Assembly (NCBI GenBank): GCA_000969725.1
Contig: JXSR01S008862.1
Direction: 5' to 3' (one strand)
Source of the DNA: Ophiothrix spiculata
Lineage: Eukaryota; Echinodermata; Ophiuroidea; Amphilepidida; Ophiotrichidae
Length of the DNA: 25,768 nt
Shown here: positions 24,619 through 25,768 of the stretch, piece by piece
How positions within the stretch are numbered: position 1 is the stretch's first letter
Layout of the letters: each line of letters begins with the position of its first letter
Made by a program: the position numbers and the translations under genes
Notes under the pieces: model-generated
Database searches by the model: none
Told to the model about the DNA's origin: nothing
Seen by the model: the letters and a program-made list of their open reading frames with translations, nothing else

Positions 24619-25768
24619 TTATTCTTTTACGAAACGAAATAGCCCTCTTTTTTACATAAACAAGAATTCGATAGTCTATGATTTTCATTATTTATAACCA
24701 ACATTAACAACTGACATGCTGTAAGCTTACCTGTTTACCATGTTGACTAACACGGGTTTCGACCACTGCATAATCATTTTCATTTGCACAGAGTCTGAGC
24801 TTGTTATTGGATTGGATTTATGTTCTGACAGGTCATTGACTTTTAAATAAAAAATCGATTCACGATCAATTTTTCCATAGATGATAGAGAACAGGATAGC
24901 ACTCGATTAACCTTGATTTACATTCAATAGAATTTCTGTAGAGGGCTTGCATGCTTTTATCGATTGATAACAAACAAAGGATTTGGACTGATGACCTTTC
25001 CCGTAAAATGGCGTATCGCAGTTCAATCAACAAGATATTGTAAGTAACCTACTGATAATTGGTGCATTTTTATTGATGGGACACTATGAAGTGTTTGGTA
25101 ATGGTAATGTTTGGTGATGGTAATGGAGGGAATGGCTTCAGAACAAAACTAAAAAGCCGTACTATGCTCAACTATGTTCAACATAATACAAATTAAATGA
25201 GCTATTTCCTATATAGATAATAGAGTACGCAAGGTTTTCAATCAGTTTCATTGGAAATTATTGTCAAAAGGTTTGATGTCCTGCTATCAATTCGAGCTAG
25301 TTTTGGAGAACATCACATTGGCTTCTTTATTTGATCCAATGGACCTCATCATAGTTAGATAATTTAGACCGCATTAATGCTGTCGTTTGTTAGTAACCAT
25401 AAATTAGCCCTTATGTTGGCCAAACCTAGAAAAAATTGCAAAGAGGCTGATTTCAACTATTTATGATAGGTATAGATGTAAATATTTACAGAAAAAAAGT
25501 AAGGAAGGATAGGGGCTGGGGAACCTTTTTTCGGGGGGTCATTAAAAATAGGGGTAATTTGCTCTAAGTTTTGCATAAAGCATGTCGTATTTGACATCAA
25601 ATTAAGGGAAATGTAATTCAAAACACTTGGTGATCTTTTATTTTGTTACTCTATCACCTTGCAAAACATTATACCTAATTAGAGACATTATGACCTAAAA
25701 ATCGTATTTTTTCGTTAAAAATGGTCAAAATTCAAAATTTTGCTATTATTATATCTAAATTAGAGTTT
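24619..25768. other. AT-rich right end of window
   Basis: No gene or clear repeat. A short GGTAATGGTAATG/GGTGATGGTAATGG string near 25098 is a minor local repeat, and a GGGGCTGGGG...CGGGGGG patch at 25511-25539 may be the edge of another element that runs out of the window. Confidence 0.4.

Overview
The window is AT-rich animal nuclear DNA: coding exons with canonical GT/AG borders, large introns, and intergenic sequence packed with short inverted-repeat transposons, LINE debris and tRNA-derived SINE pieces. The HYR + TSP1 + F5/8C (discoidin) gene architecture and the CR1/L2- and RTE-like retrotransposon relics suggest a marine invertebrate, possibly a deuterostome such as an echinoderm or hemichordate. 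That placement is an inference from gene and repeat style and is not proven.

Two genes are supported. (1) On the + strand, bases 1-7770 hold six exons of a modular extracellular gene: an unrecognised Cys-containing piece (1-147), two HYR domains (4368-4604, 5345-5584), one thrombospondin type 1 repeat (6091-6249) and an F5/8 type C domain split over two exons (6629-6909, 7617-7770). The first four introns are all phase 1, the fifth is phase 0 and the sixth is phase 1. Both ends of the gene lie outside what can be read here. The last visible exon has an in-frame TGA where the family has a conserved Trp, while the codons after it still read as F5/8C. (2) On the - strand, 19628-18435 is an intact intronless ORF of 397 codons with twelve C2H2 zinc fingers. 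Its linkers and helix residues are unusual.

Repeats by region. 366-2351 is an insertion flanked by an 11-bp direct repeat, with degenerate CCGACC-rich blocks near both ends. 2413-2803 is an inverted-repeat element with a long purine tract. 3218-4026 is a foldback element carrying a nested piggyBac-like element (TTAA at both ends). 7394-7542 and 20178-20398 are two opposite-strand copies of one repeat; the second carries an internal inverted duplication. 8150-10520 is LINE wreckage: an RTE-type endonuclease fragment, a 22-bp palindromic minisatellite, and a CR1/L2-type reverse transcriptase broken by the 3' end of another LINE. 10.6-13.4 kb is poor in recognisable features. 13.4-18.3 kb is a dense array of inverted-repeat elements with clear or probable target-site duplications (TA, TAA, 8 bp), a 26-bp-stem hairpin, and a Penelope-like hammerhead core on the - strand. 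After the zinc-finger gene, 20-25.8 kb holds a SINE with a tRNA-Ala-like head, two more inverted-repeat elements and a hairpin, with long AT-rich stretches in which nothing was recognised.

No operon, CRISPR array or obviously new multi-gene system is present. The most informative signals are the isolated nonsense codon, the nested transposon insertions that record their own order, the hammerhead-like core, the template-switch-like microinversion and the atypical zinc fingers.
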